Of a stretch of DNA of 64,000 bases, positions 50,787 to 63,299 are shown one piece after another. Location of the stretch: NCBI GenBank assembly GCA_008711295.1, contig VUYV01000178.1:1351836-1415835 (forward strand), written 5' to 3'. The notes below the pieces were generated by a model. It had not been told where the DNA came from. It did not search any database and saw only the letters and a list, made by a program, of their open reading frames with translations. Position numbers and translations under genes: made by a program. Position 1 is the stretch's first letter. The number at the start of each line of letters is the position of its first letter. Origin of the DNA: Anarhynchus alexandrinus (Eukaryota > Chordata > Aves > Charadriiformes > Charadriidae).

Positions 50787-50822
50787 CTTCCTCTGTATCT
50801 TCCTCTGTATCTGCCTCTTTAT
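50787..50822. repeat. Three-copy 12-bp tandem repeat
   Basis: CTTCCTCTGTAT occurs twice in direct tandem (50787..50810), followed by the variant CTGCCTCTTTAT. Simple tandem repeat. Confidence 0.9.
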
Positions 50823-51067
50823 CGTTACTTAGCTTGCAGGTAATCTTTGAGATGGAGATCACAGTTTTCCTGGCCTGAGTTCAGAAAGCATCATAAAGCG
50901 CCTAGCGCAGCGGGCTCCTGGCCACGCGTGGGGTCTCCTAGCTCGTGTCGTGAAGTGGATGATTAATAAAGCAAATAGGAGATGCCTTTGGGTGGCTGTT
51001 CAGTCTTCTGCACAGATGTTGGTTTAGAGCAGGTTGATAAGGAAATCTGTCCAGAAATTTTTGGTAT

Positions 51068-51137
51068 GTTGTGTTTTGGTGTTTTTTTTTTGGTTTTGTT
51101 TTGGTTTTTTGTTTGGGGTTTTTTTGTTGTTTTCTTT
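51068..51137. repeat. T-rich low-complexity tract with G interruptions
   Basis: About 70 bases on the + strand consist almost only of T and G, with T runs of up to nine or more broken by GG or GGGG. It accounts for the Lys/Asn/Gln-rich minus-strand and Phe/Val-rich plus-strand frames here, which are artefacts. Confidence 0.85.
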
Positions 51138-52252
51138 AAGGACGTATTTTTTCAGAAAGGGCTGTGAGGCAGAAGAACGGCAACTGCTGGGTTGGAATAA
51201 TTGAGAAAGAAGGATCTTTGAGGTGGATTGTCCGTGAATGGGAGAAAGTAATGAAAGAGAAGTGGAAGCACGTTTGTACCTGGACCCAGGCAGGAGGCGG
51301 TGATGGCACACGTTGGACTGGGACGGACAACCTGGGCTGCCTGCGTGGCGTTGCAGAGGTCGGCATGGCTGGTACTGTCGCACGGAAAGTTTTCAGTGTC
51401 TCATCGTGCAGTCTCAAAGGAGGACTAGAAAATGCTGAGGAAAACAGAAAGAAGTATGCCATAATCGTGACACAAAATAACTGGGAAATAATATAGTGCA
51501 GCGCAGGAGCTCATGTGCTGTCAGCCACTGATGTACATCTCACTCCATTCTCGGCTTAATTTACACTGAAAATCTTTAGTCAGAAACCAGCTGACTTCTT
51601 TGTTTCTTTTCATTCTGCTCCGTCTAGATAAGGGAATGAAAGGATTACTTCATAGACGTGTAATTCGAATGCCGATGTTCTGGCTCGTTACAGAGCCCAG
51701 CACAGCCTGCAGAACAGAACAGGGCAGCAGCGTGGGACCCGTCTGGGCACCAGCCTAGGCGTGCTCTTGTCAAGCTCGGGAGCCCCATCAGCCTGAAGGA
51801 TTTCCTACTACGTGACTTTGTCACCTGCGTTTCTGTAGATGACTTATTTTGAGATCACAAATTGTGTGTCGTTTCTGCACAGGTTACTTTGAAGGATCTT
51901 TTAAATTCATGTCCTTTAGTCCTCTTCTGCTGTGTCAGTGGTCATGTTTACTTTTGAGATAAATAGATCCAATCAGTTGGAAGAAGAGGGAGTGGGCCCA
52001 ATGTCCTAAATAAGGAATGTATTTATTAATCTGTAAAGAAGAAAGAGAAATTTTCCAAGTTGGAAACTCTTAAGTAGCATTGGACTGGCCAAAGCTTCAT
52101 TTTTAGATCTGCCTTTTGAAACTTGGTTCCATTTAAAAATTTCATTAAATGTCTTTCAAATTTGTGGACTTTCTCCTCTTTTGCTTCTCTGCTCAGCTAG
52201 ACGAATGCTTAGAGAAGGGAATGCTCTTCTGCTCAACGGAGTGCCTGAAACC

Positions 52253-52280
52253 GGGGACCGACAGGGGGAGGGGGACGGGG
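52253..52280 (+). other. Predicted intramolecular G-quadruplex motif
   Basis: Four runs of four or more G occur within 28 bases (52253..52256, 52264..52268, 52270..52274, 52277..52280) with loops of 7, 1 and 2 bases. This meets the usual sequence rule for a stable G-quadruplex. It lies in the transcribed strand sense of CDH4, so it could form in the pre-mRNA as well as in DNA. Function is unknown. Confidence 0.7.
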
Positions 52281-54389
52281 ACGAGGAGGACTCAGTTGTC
52301 TGCTGGGTTTCAGGAATAGTTTAATTTATGATGCTGACTTCTTTTCAGCTGTTGACTTGCTGTGACCTTAAATGAAGCTCTTGCAGTCTGAGCTCTCGCT
52401 ATTTCTGGGAGAAGAAGTTGTGTCTTTGGTGCATGCGTGTTTTGCTGCCATATATGGGCCCCCGTGAATTTGGAGGCAAAGGGCAGTGGCTGAAGGTTTT
52501 ATTTAAGGATGAGAGTTAGGAGATGGCGCTTCTGCATAGTAAGTTTCTAAAAACAAACACATCAGTGTTTAAAGCTTTTTAACAGCACCCTGTAAGGTCT
52601 GGTTCAGAAGAGGTTTAAAAACTGTAAAAAACCCAAACAAAAATAAAAGGGAAAAGGGCTGTGTTTGCCTGCTTGCGAGCAAGTGTCTCTGAGTAGCTGA
52701 TGGTTCGTTTTCACTTACTCGTGGGCAAATTATAGAGGTGCATCTGCTCCTCCTCTGTATGCAGTCAGGCATCTCAAGTTTTTAAGATACTTTTTGACAT
52801 TCTTTGAAGATTTAATGCCAGGTGGAAGATCGGTTAGAATTACAGATATCCTAAACTTTGAAAATAATGCTCCTGCCTGAAAACTCTTTTACTTTTGCTC
52901 CCGAGTTTCATGAGGCACAGGCTAAACATCATAGTAACAGAGGCAGCAAAAAGGGAAAAAAGCCAACCCAACAGTTCACAAGAAGAAAATCTTTCCACAT
53001 GTTTACAGTAAAGCCAAAATATTTGTGCTGTGTTTATTTAACTTAAATGCTCAGGGATATGTCATCTTATAAAAATGACATTACTGGAATAAACCAGTAA
53101 GTAGCATGTAAGGCAAATACCAGAACAGGAAACACTTAGCTGAACTCAAGCTTTTATTATTTTTACAAGTTGCTCATAGTGCTGTCAGTAAAGTGGGCAA
53201 ATAACTGTAGGTAAAGCTCTTTGCCTGCCGTTAATTGTGAGAGTAAGTGTGTGCCTTTAGATCGCGAAGAGCCTGATTTGCAGGTGGAGTCAGGCAGCTG
53301 GGTATCCTGGAGGTGGCCCTTCTGCATCTTCATTGTGGCTGCAGCATTGCGGCTGCAGAACGGGAAGCTTTGTTTTAAAGATTACACCCCTAAAAGTGAA
53401 GAACACATAAGCTGTCTCACGGGGAATTTTTGTTTACTTTGCTTTTTTCCTCTAAATTCAATCACTCATTCAAGTAAATAAATATATATACCCCCTTTGA
53501 AAGTGTGGCCTGAGGAGTCTGACACTGGCCATCAGTTAGTGGATTTTGCTTCGTAATTGCTTCATCTATTCAATACTATTGAAAATACCCTTGAGCAGAA
53601 TATAGCTGCGGGGGAACAACACTCGAAAGCAGCAACCTAATTAATGAATCTCATTGCCACTTAGACGAGCATTATGCAGTTGGCCTTGGTTGTCAGTATA
53701 GATCTGTTCCTACGACATTATGTATTTGTCCAGAAAACTGGTGCAATTATTAGCAAAATGAATAAAGCGGGTTTGGGAGGTGGTGCGTTAGGGTCTGTGG
53801 ACGGAGCAGATTGCGCTTGCAGTTGCATTCCTGACGTTACAGGTGTCTCCAACATCTTGTGGCTGTGTGCAACAACAAATGAATTCTCTTGGCTTTTATC
53901 TCGGTGGCCGTGACCAAGATTATGCATTGCATTCAGATGAAGTGAAAACAAAGTAGTCGTAGCTGGATTCTGAAAGCAGGTAATTTTTTTTCACATAATA
54001 GAAGGGAGAGCAAAACAGAAGTAGATTTTTTTTCCCCCATTTAATATTTAAAAAAACACAAGCCTTTGTGTGCATCCATTGAGCTCCTTCTTTTTGTAGT
54101 CGGGATGGCAGGTGCAGTGTTTGTCTCCAGTTGAATAAGTTGGGTAATAACACCTGATGGTGATGAGCCTTTTTTAAAGGTCTTTTGAAGAAAGTTGTTT
54201 TAATAAAAGTCATGCCAATAGTCAACTAATTCTTAATTCCTTGCTTTAAGAAAAGAAACGCTATGCTTGAGATCTACATTCCTGAAATCATTCTACCTGC
54301 GAAACCTGTAACTCCGGATGCAACTCAGAGCTTGTGGTTTTCACTAAAGTCATAGACCAATTTACTGAGCAGTCACTAAATAAAAATTT

Positions 54390-54452
54390 GGAGGTTGGAC
54401 CAGATGATCGTTTCAGGAGCCTTCCAACCTGGGCTATTCAATGATACTATGG
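54390..54452 (+). mobile_element. CR1 LINE, 3'-terminal remnant (old)
   Basis: About 60 bases resemble the CR1 3' UTR on the + strand: GGAGGTTGGACCAGATGATC, then CCTTCCAACCTGGGCTATTC and a decayed octamer tail (AATGATACTATGG). It is more diverged than the fragment at 39984..40086. Confidence 0.75.
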
Positions 54453-57400
54453 AAAAGGCACATACACTTCTAAAAACGCTCATGTACATCAAAGGCCAGA
54501 ATAACCCGCTCTTCCTTGCTCGCTTCTGGGTGGTACTGAGCCTGTTCCAGAGCCCAGTTCTGCACATCTCCACTATCGTGTGGTGTGGGCTCTGTGTGTA
54601 TGAGACCCCGCATTAAGGGCCCCTCTATTGCTTATAAATCCTTCAAATTTATGCAGCATTTTGAAATGTAATTTTCTGCTTCTCTCTGGAGACTTGCTGA
54701 AACCTGTGATTTCTACTTAGGCTTATGAGAGCTCTTTGGATAAAATAATTTTCATTAGTAAATTCCTCTGATGGGGTTACGGACCTTTAATGTGAGATCG
54801 TCACTGGACCTTTTTTCTGTTCTCTGCAGTGACCTTAGTACATGAAGAGTTTTGATCCTGAAGTATCATTACTGGTTTGCATGTTGGTGGTTAACACGTC
54901 ACCTTCTCTGCTCTCCAGCCTGTTCCCGCTGCCCGAGCTCCTTCGGCTGGAGCACATCTGTCCAACCTCTGCATTCCCCTTGTAGCTGCTGCAGGCATTC
55001 CTGGTCTATGCCTTGGCATCAGGCCATTACTCTTTTTATTTTTCCTTCTTTTTTTTTTCTTCCACATGTAAGACAACGCATTAACACACTGAAATATGAA
55101 ATTTTTTAAGAATTTTTAACACGTGCAAGTGGCACTTGGCTGGGTAATTCCAGTAACTCCGGTAGTCAGTTGCTGAAGCATTCTTTGCCTTAGGATTTGA
55201 GTAACAGAAGTAGCTGCATCTGTGCTATATATCAGAAAAATAACTTACTTAGCTCTTTTCAATCACTTTTATCCATTGGACATGGCCACAACACCTTTTA
55301 ATGGTGGTCAGTCATTTTCAAGTCAGTGAGCATCTGGGTTGGTCATTAGCCGGGAGAGAAATCAATTAGGGCTAGTGGGGGTGTGCAAGAAGGAAGGGAT
55401 TGGAATACATGAATTTTATTGATCAATTGTCCACTACAATCAACATCCCCACAAGTGGGTCTTAAAGCTGTGTGAGAACTTGATGGAAGTTCTTTTCTGC
55501 TCTTGCGTCTCTCTTGGATCAAGAATGACTCCTCTGGTCAGCGGAGATGGCAACTTTCAGAGGCTCAGAATTCCAAATGTTGGTAAAGCAAAAAGCTAAG
55601 TAATAAAGCATAAATTGTTAGCATTATTATGCGGAGCGGTGCTGAAAATCCATTATTTTATTTAGTATATTTGTCTTAAAGTGATTATGTTACTAATTAT
55701 AAGGCTCACTAGTCTGTTTAACAGGAGTCCAAATAATTGTAATTTGTTTGCAGTTCCCACCCTGCGTATTTTCATGCAACAAGACAAATATTTTGTTGAA
55801 TAATTGATCTCCTGCATGCCTTTTTGTATGTTTAGGAAAATTAAATGTTTCCTTTTTGTTTAAATTAAATAATTCCAATTTTCCTACTCTTGTTCTGACA
55901 GTACTTTGGTAAATTTTGAAGGAACTTGAGAATAAGGCCACAGGAGGGATGATTGACTCTCAGGATCGGAACTGAGTATGTTCCCAAGAAAGTCCATAAC
56001 AAAAATCTTTTTGGTGTCAATTGCTTTTGCATAATTTATTTTGCGTTCAAAAAACCGGGATCAAAGTCCTTATTTACAGGTTATCTTGAAGCAAGGGGAA
56101 CCCTCTAGCCCTTTCCAGCTTTGGAAGCAATTTGGGAGCCGAGTTCCATTGCTCTTAAGGGAGTAATTTGAAGGACAAAATTCTGAGCAGGCATTTCAGT
56201 GAACGCTCAATTTAGGGCACCTTGGCATCAGCAGCAGGCATCTAAAAACCCTTCGTGAACTTGGAACATCCAAAGAATATTTATGTAACGTTAGGAAAAA
56301 ATTCGTCAAGCTCTTATAAAAAGCTCAGAAAATTGAGGCTGAACTACCCAAGTCATTCTTAGAACTAGAGCTGTGCTTCAGAAAATGGCTTAAATGAAGT
56401 CAACGTTATGAAGTTAACTCCTTGTTTTATGGCCAAAAAAAAAAAAAAAGAGTAAGTAGAGTTCCGTCTCTGAGTCTGCTTGTAAGTTTGCTGAAGTTTG
56501 GGTCGCAAAATGCTTGCTTGGAAAAAATACTGAGCAAAAAAATCCACAATCTCAAACTTAGATAATAGTTTCTGAAAATAGCTGGGCTGCCAGAATGTCA
56601 GTGTTTGGAATGAGAAGATTGCTGAGGGGAGATGGCAAGTAATGAGGGGCCTAAGGAGACATGAAAAGCTAGCGGCTTCATTTTACTTTGCGGGAGAGAA
56701 AATTGCTTAGCACTACTTACAGCATCTTTCGTTCAAAGATCTCAAAGCTTGCTGAACCAAACATAATTCTTTGAAGAGAGGTATAGAGTAATGATCACTT
56801 TCCTCATCACCGGAACGCAGCCGTCTGCGCTGGAGCATGCCGACTGTTTGGCAGCGGGCGCCAGTGCTGCCTCGTGCCGCAGTACGTGAGGCGAAGAGGA
56901 GGAACGCAGTTGGGAAGAGGCTGGGGCAGCGGAATGCACTGAAATGCCATCGGTTCAGTCTGGACACCGTCACGCTTTTAATTTAAAAAAAAAAAAAAGC
57001 TCAAGAGGCGCAGGTGAAGATATTTCCTCTCTTCTGACATTCATGTTTGTTGTTCTGCCAAACATTTCCTGTATTAGGAAAAAAATAGGGGCAGCCAAGA
57101 TTCTTAATATTAAAAGACCTTAGTGGAACTGTTAAAATCCCATTCTGTTCAAAACTTTAATGCCAGTTGGCTGTATTATCTCTCTATAATTTTCTTCTTC
57201 AGTGCATACGTAACTGCATTAGTTGGTTGCTCACCAACAGGCTTCAAAGACCAATACCGTTTAGCTGGGAGAATAACTAGAACTTTTTTATGAGGAAGAA
57301 AAGTGGACTGAAGTATTTCTTGCATTTTGATGACGGTAGTAGTAGTCTTTATCTTTTTTCTTTTTTTTTCCCCCCACGCTTTTCCCATAAAGACAGGAAC

Positions 57401-60400
57401 TCCAATTTTATTTACATTAGCGTGAATAAGAAAAGTGCATCCTCAACTGAGATGCCTAAATATAACGCCTCTTACTATGCGAGTAATAATTGCACTTTAA
57501 CTCTCTTAAGAGCTGTTACAATGCATGAACGAGTCCCGCGAGAGCGTTCGTCGGGGTGATTTCGAATGCGGACCTCTCCAGCGGTTGCGCTCTGGGTCCT
57601 GCAGAAGGAGCGGGGACGCGCGGGGCGCTGCACCGCACGGCCTTGGGCTGGCGGAGAGGACCGAGGGGGGACAGCTGATTAGCACTGGCGTCGAGCCGAG
57701 GGCTTTCTCCGCGTCTTGGAAGGTCCTCACGAGCAGGATACTATTTGATGACTGCTGATAGTGTATTGTCAGGCATTTGAGCAGCGTAGCTGTGTCTATG
57801 CCGAGCTCTCTGAGCCAGAAGGAGAAGGAAACTTCTCGTGAACCTCCTGGAGAGCCAAGCCCCAAGCGTTGGGTCTAGCGCTGTTTTGTCGTCTGACGCC
57901 AGACGGCTCTAAATAGGTCTTAAAGCAGCTCCAACAGTTTACGCTATTTAATAAATCTAATCTGTAAAACAGGTCACGTAAAAAACCTAAAAACTTTTCT
58001 TCTAATTACAGTAAGATTTTATTGAATGCACATTATACATATAGATCATAATACTTATTAAAAAAGACTATTAAGATTTTACAGTTCAAGATTTTACAGG
58101 CAATGGGAACAGTGGAAGCCTAATGCTTTCTGAGAATCATATCTGCATTAGCAAGATAAAGGACAATTTAGGAAGATTACAAAAGCAATGATTTAGAGTA
58201 CAACATAAAAATCTGCTGAGAACTAATTCGCAATGCCAGCTGCTGCTAAGCTTCTTAATCTTTATCTAGTTCAATTAAAATCTGAATGTTTGGGATTTCA
58301 TTAACAACTGGGGACTTGGAAATTACATGCACTTTTACACTGTATTCAACTGCTTATGCACATTATTGGAAGTTGCCCAAAATGTCTTCAGGTAGACTTG
58401 AGATATAATTAAAACTTAAGTACTTAAAGGATAATGCAGAGGTAAAAGAGGATTATTTTAATTTTTCTGTCAGATCCAATTGACAAAAAAAAAATCTTGC
58501 ACAAGTCAAAATGAGTTGCAAACCAGTAAGAATTCTAATGCAAGTGATATTTCTGGGTGATGGTGCAATCAGACGTGCAGATCGAACAGCTTCATTGGAG
58601 GGCGGAGGGAAGTGGACAGTGTAATCGTGCCCTGTACTGGTCGTAGTTTTTTTGTGGAAAAACCACTTCACATCTATCGTTCACTTCTGTACTGATGTAG
58701 CCACGCTGCTATCAATTAATTATGCATTTCAAAGAATCTGCAAGTAGGCCTTTCTAAAATTAAACTAAGCAAAGTGATGAACAAGCTTTTAATCACTTAA
58801 TACTGTGTATAAAAAATAGTTTCTTTCCATTAATTCCTCAAGAATAATTCTTCTAAAAGTTTTTCAGAAGTAGAAAGGACTTAGGTTGGGGGTTTTTTTT
58901 CATTTTCTCTTCTTCATTGTTTTCCTTCTGTTTTCCAGGGACGCTTTGAGCATCGTTGGTATATCTGCTGATTTAAAGGAGTGAAATAAAATACGTGTCA
59001 GCGTTTAGCAGAACAGCCCCGTATTTTGGGGCAGTCGTTGAAAAGGCTGAGGATTGGGTTGTTTGATGGTGTGCAAGGATACCGAGTGTTTCTTTTCTCC
59101 GCAAGGCAGCGGGGGTGATGCCGGCTGTGTTTGCAGAGAGCGCGCGGAGCTGGCGGGACGGCTCGGGGACAGCTCGGGGGGAGCTGCTGGTGGGGCTCCG
59201 GGTCACATTCATCGCTGGTTCAAATGTTCCAAGTTTCAAACTGGAATGGATTTCTTTCTCTTTAATTATTCAGTTCTAATGATCTTAGGTGCCACTGTAG
59301 GATGTGGAGATAAGAATGTTTTCAGAAGGAATGAGGGTATTTAAGGTGGTGATGTTCCTCTTGGAAATGTTGCAAAGCTGTGGCACCGTGGGATAATTGG
59401 TACAAGACTTAGAGACAGCCTGGACGTATTCAAGTGGTGTGTTTTGATCAGGTTAACGTTTAAATTGATATAATGATAAAAAGATAGCGTTCAGTAGTGA
59501 AATTTCTTAACACATTTGGGGAGGTTGTGTTAACTTTTGTCATAGGAAATTAAGATGCTATTCTTAGCAAAAGAAAATGGTGGGGTTTTGTCTGCCTGGC
59601 TACTCGGTCTTCTTTTTTTTCTTTTTTAAAAGAAGTTGTGTTTGCAAAGCAAGACCGGTGTGTAGGAATACTGCCATAGATAAGTTTCAAAACCAAAATG
59701 CCATATTTTTTTTTCCTCTCCCCACCTCTGCCATGCTTTTTAATGGAAGCAAGCATGACCGGGTCACTCAACGCGAGTGGAAAATACAAGAAAGAAAAGT
59801 GAATTTTGACTTTGGCATACATTAGCCAAGAGGACAGCTCGTGTGTTCTGTCCAGTTTCGTATTTGTGCTTAGAAACCTTGTCATATGCTGGGTAAAAAG
59901 GATGCGGATATCCTCTGGAAGTAAGGTGATTTTTATAAGGAACTAGGTATCATGAAGTTGTCCCTCATAATGAGGAGAAATGTATTTACAGAAATATGTA
60001 TATGGTGGTTTTCTTTTACTCTACATGTTTGGCTTTTGGATAGTGATCCCTTCTATATTATTTAATAAAGTAAACTGCAGTTTGAGAATTAAAAATAGGC
60101 ATTTGCATTCCCATTTAAGAACTGCAGTAATGGTGTCTGGATCGCAAGAGTTACGTACTCGTGCAAGAGCAGTTCCATCTGTGCAGGGCCTTGCGCTTGC
60201 ACTGCAGAGGGCATCTCACCAATGGTTTCCCCCCCGGCACTGGTGGGGCTGGAGCTCCGTCAGGCAGCAGAAGACGGGGTACCCAGCAGGGATGCCCGAA
60301 GGCGCTCTTCATGCCTACGGGAATTCTGGTGGTGCGGAGGAGACCCTGGTGGCTGGCTGTAGGGCCGGAGCCGTCCTGGTGGGCTTCCATGGCACAGCTC

Positions 60401-63299
60401 TGGCGTGGCAAACTGCAGCTCTGCCGCCTCCTGCCATCACCCGGCCCTCGGTGTGTGGGACGGAGCGACCGGCACCATGAGTGCGCGTTGAGTGGGAGTC
60501 GGGGCAGAACAGGACCGTGTTGGGGGAGAGGGAGGGAGAAGGCAAAACCGCCTCAAATTTCGCTGTAACCGTCCCCACGAGCGGGTGCTGGGCCCGGGGA
60601 GGTACACAGAGACCTGAATTTGCCCTGCTGTGTGCTGGGGTGGGTGTCCTCAAAAGAGCATTTTGAAAATTTGCTCTTTCCTCTGACTGTTGAATACATT
60701 GAGTATTTGGAGGTATTTCTTTAACGCTAGGGTTCGAGTCTCTGCTCTTAAAATGGATCAGCCGTTACGTAGGTAGCCCGGTATGACAGTCTGGACGTAG
60801 GGTTTTACTCCTTGGATTTAGGTCCTTTCAGAAACGCAGGGGTTGGTATCAAAGATTAAAATAAGCTTCCTTCTTTTTTCTTACAAAGAGAACACTGAAA
60901 TAAATAAAATGAAGAATATTGGTATATCACAAATGGAAACAGTAAATGTGTCGCTAGGGAGATGAGTGGGAGTTGAGAGCAAAGATAACTACAGATATGA
61001 TAAGTATCTGTGCGTTTGGCTTCAGATATGAAAATCTGTGCCACAGATTGATCCTATAGGAGTAATAAATACACATTATCTGTAATTATTCTCAAACTTC
61101 ATAAACCTTACTTTAATAACATCCTTTGCATCATTTTTTCTGAGATCTTTTATTTTTATGACACTGTCAGGCTTTTTAATTTTAATTCCAAGAAAATTGC
61201 TCCAGCTGTTATGGATTTTGCTTTAGCTTCCATTTCTGTCATTCTCTTGAAGGCTGATAAACTGTCCCACTTCTGTTCTCTGGAGGCTGAGAGTTTCCTT
61301 TGGGGAGCTCTGGTAGCCGGTTGGAGGGGTTTTGTGTCTGAGCTATGCCTAGATGATTTATTTTTTTTAAGAAAATCAGAGGCACTGAATTTGTAACTTC
61401 TTTTACAAATACAGTTTTGGATGTGATTCCACCTCGCGGTATGATCCTGCAGCGGGAACCCATTTTCATTGGGGTATATTCCTTTTGGCAGAGTGGGAGT
61501 TGCTATGATGTGCACGATGGTTCTCCTCATGGTGATGTGGTGACAGCAACTGCACTCCTCCAAGAAGCTGAAACCTTTCCAGGGTACACTGAAAAGGCCG
61601 TCAGACCCGATGGTCAATAAGGGTGTTCTGAGAGCCCCATTAGCATTATATGAGGCTTGATTCTGATCTCACCTCTATGAATACAAAAGAGAAGTAGTGT
61701 TCCTGAGTGAGAGTAAAATTCCACGTCTGAATAAAATGCGGCTGCTTCAAGTAGAAGAGGAAATATAAAAAATAAAAAAAAAATTAAAAATCAATTGGCT
61801 TGAGTGAGTAGAATAAGTACTTTTGTGTGAATGTGAGAGTTGTTGTTTTTGAATAAATCTTGTGCATGTGTTTGTGTTTAAATTTGGTAATACAAGCAAT
61901 ATTTTAAGTTTTTAACTTACATCTTACATATACTTTTTGTTTTAAAATTGGATGTGTTTGGATGTGCTGTAAAGTGTTCTTTTATCAGTGGACACAGTAG
62001 AGTGGCGTATGTGTCACCAGCACTCCCATGGTTGCACTTTGAGCTAGGATCAGGATGGATATTGAAAGTGTTATTGGGTTTCCTCTGCTGTTATAAGTGT
62101 GATCACATTTCATGATGTCCTGAGGTCTTAAAAAATCAAGAACCAACAGTAAGCAGAATTTCAAGTGCAGCTTTTCTGAAGAACAGAAATTAAATATAGA
62201 CCAGTGTATTCTCTTGCATGTCTGATGACGTATTGACCACATACTATGAGATGGAGATGCAGTTGAATTTTAAACCAGTAAATTTGAGTACACAGTTTTA
62301 TTTCCTAATAGCAATTAAATACTCAAACTTCTCTCATTTCCATTGTCCATCATAGTCCTCCCCATCACCTCTTCCCTAGTAAGGTGGGGTACCCAACTGT
62401 GGACTGTAGGCCACATCTGCTCAAGTAAACTGGCCGTGTTCATGGCCACGTGAGGGACACTTAAGGGAACCAGAAACATGAATTTTAGTGAAAACCTCAA
62501 GTGTTTCACTTTTCCAGAAAAAAAAAGATTCCGTTTTCAGGTTAATGTATGTCTCCATACTGCTCTTTTTTAAACTTGTTTAAAAAAAATCTATCTTTCC
62601 AGGATGAAAAGTAAAATCAAACCAATAAAAGACATTCTCTAGCCTCTTTTTCTCTTTTGTAAAACAAAACTTGAGTGATTGTGAATAACTTCTTAGCAAT
62701 TTCAGTCTTTGAATGGAATTTTTTTTCTCATACAGTTCTAATTTCAAATTTTGCTTTGCTAATGACATATTTTTACTATATCTGAAGATTGCCATCTACT
62801 GGCATATAACAGCTCTGGGGTCTGTTATTGTTCATAAATCTGAAAATTCAATAAAGTTGTTATTTTCTCAGTTGATTTTGTGATTGCATTTTGCTTCATA
62901 GGATAGGGGCAATAGCAGGGAAAACATAAACAGCATTTTCTTTATCATACCAAGTACTGTGCAATATCTGCTTAATTAAAAGCCCATTATGACAAGATAC
63001 TCATGCTTCCCATGTGTATGATCTTTCTATTCCCCTAAATTAAGCCATGTTCCATATTTCTATTCTATAAGAACAGAAGAACCACATTATTAAAAGGTTA
63101 AAACGTACGGTTTCTCTAAGCATTTGAAGTGGTTCTGCCCTTCTGGCACGTAATGGTGAGGTGGCTCAATAAACTGAAGGGGGAGACCTTAACAGTGTAA
63201 ATTCCAAAACTATGTGAGACACCTCTCCTTCCTCAAGCAATTTTTTATTTAACCCTAAAATTCCTTAGGTTTCTAGACCCTGGTTCCTCCCAGCATCCT

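Noticed and set aside
61156..61620. Overlapping plus and minus frames of 60-153 codons, considered as a processed pseudogene
   Set aside because: The translations match no protein I recognise, and there is no poly-A tail or target duplication that I could identify.
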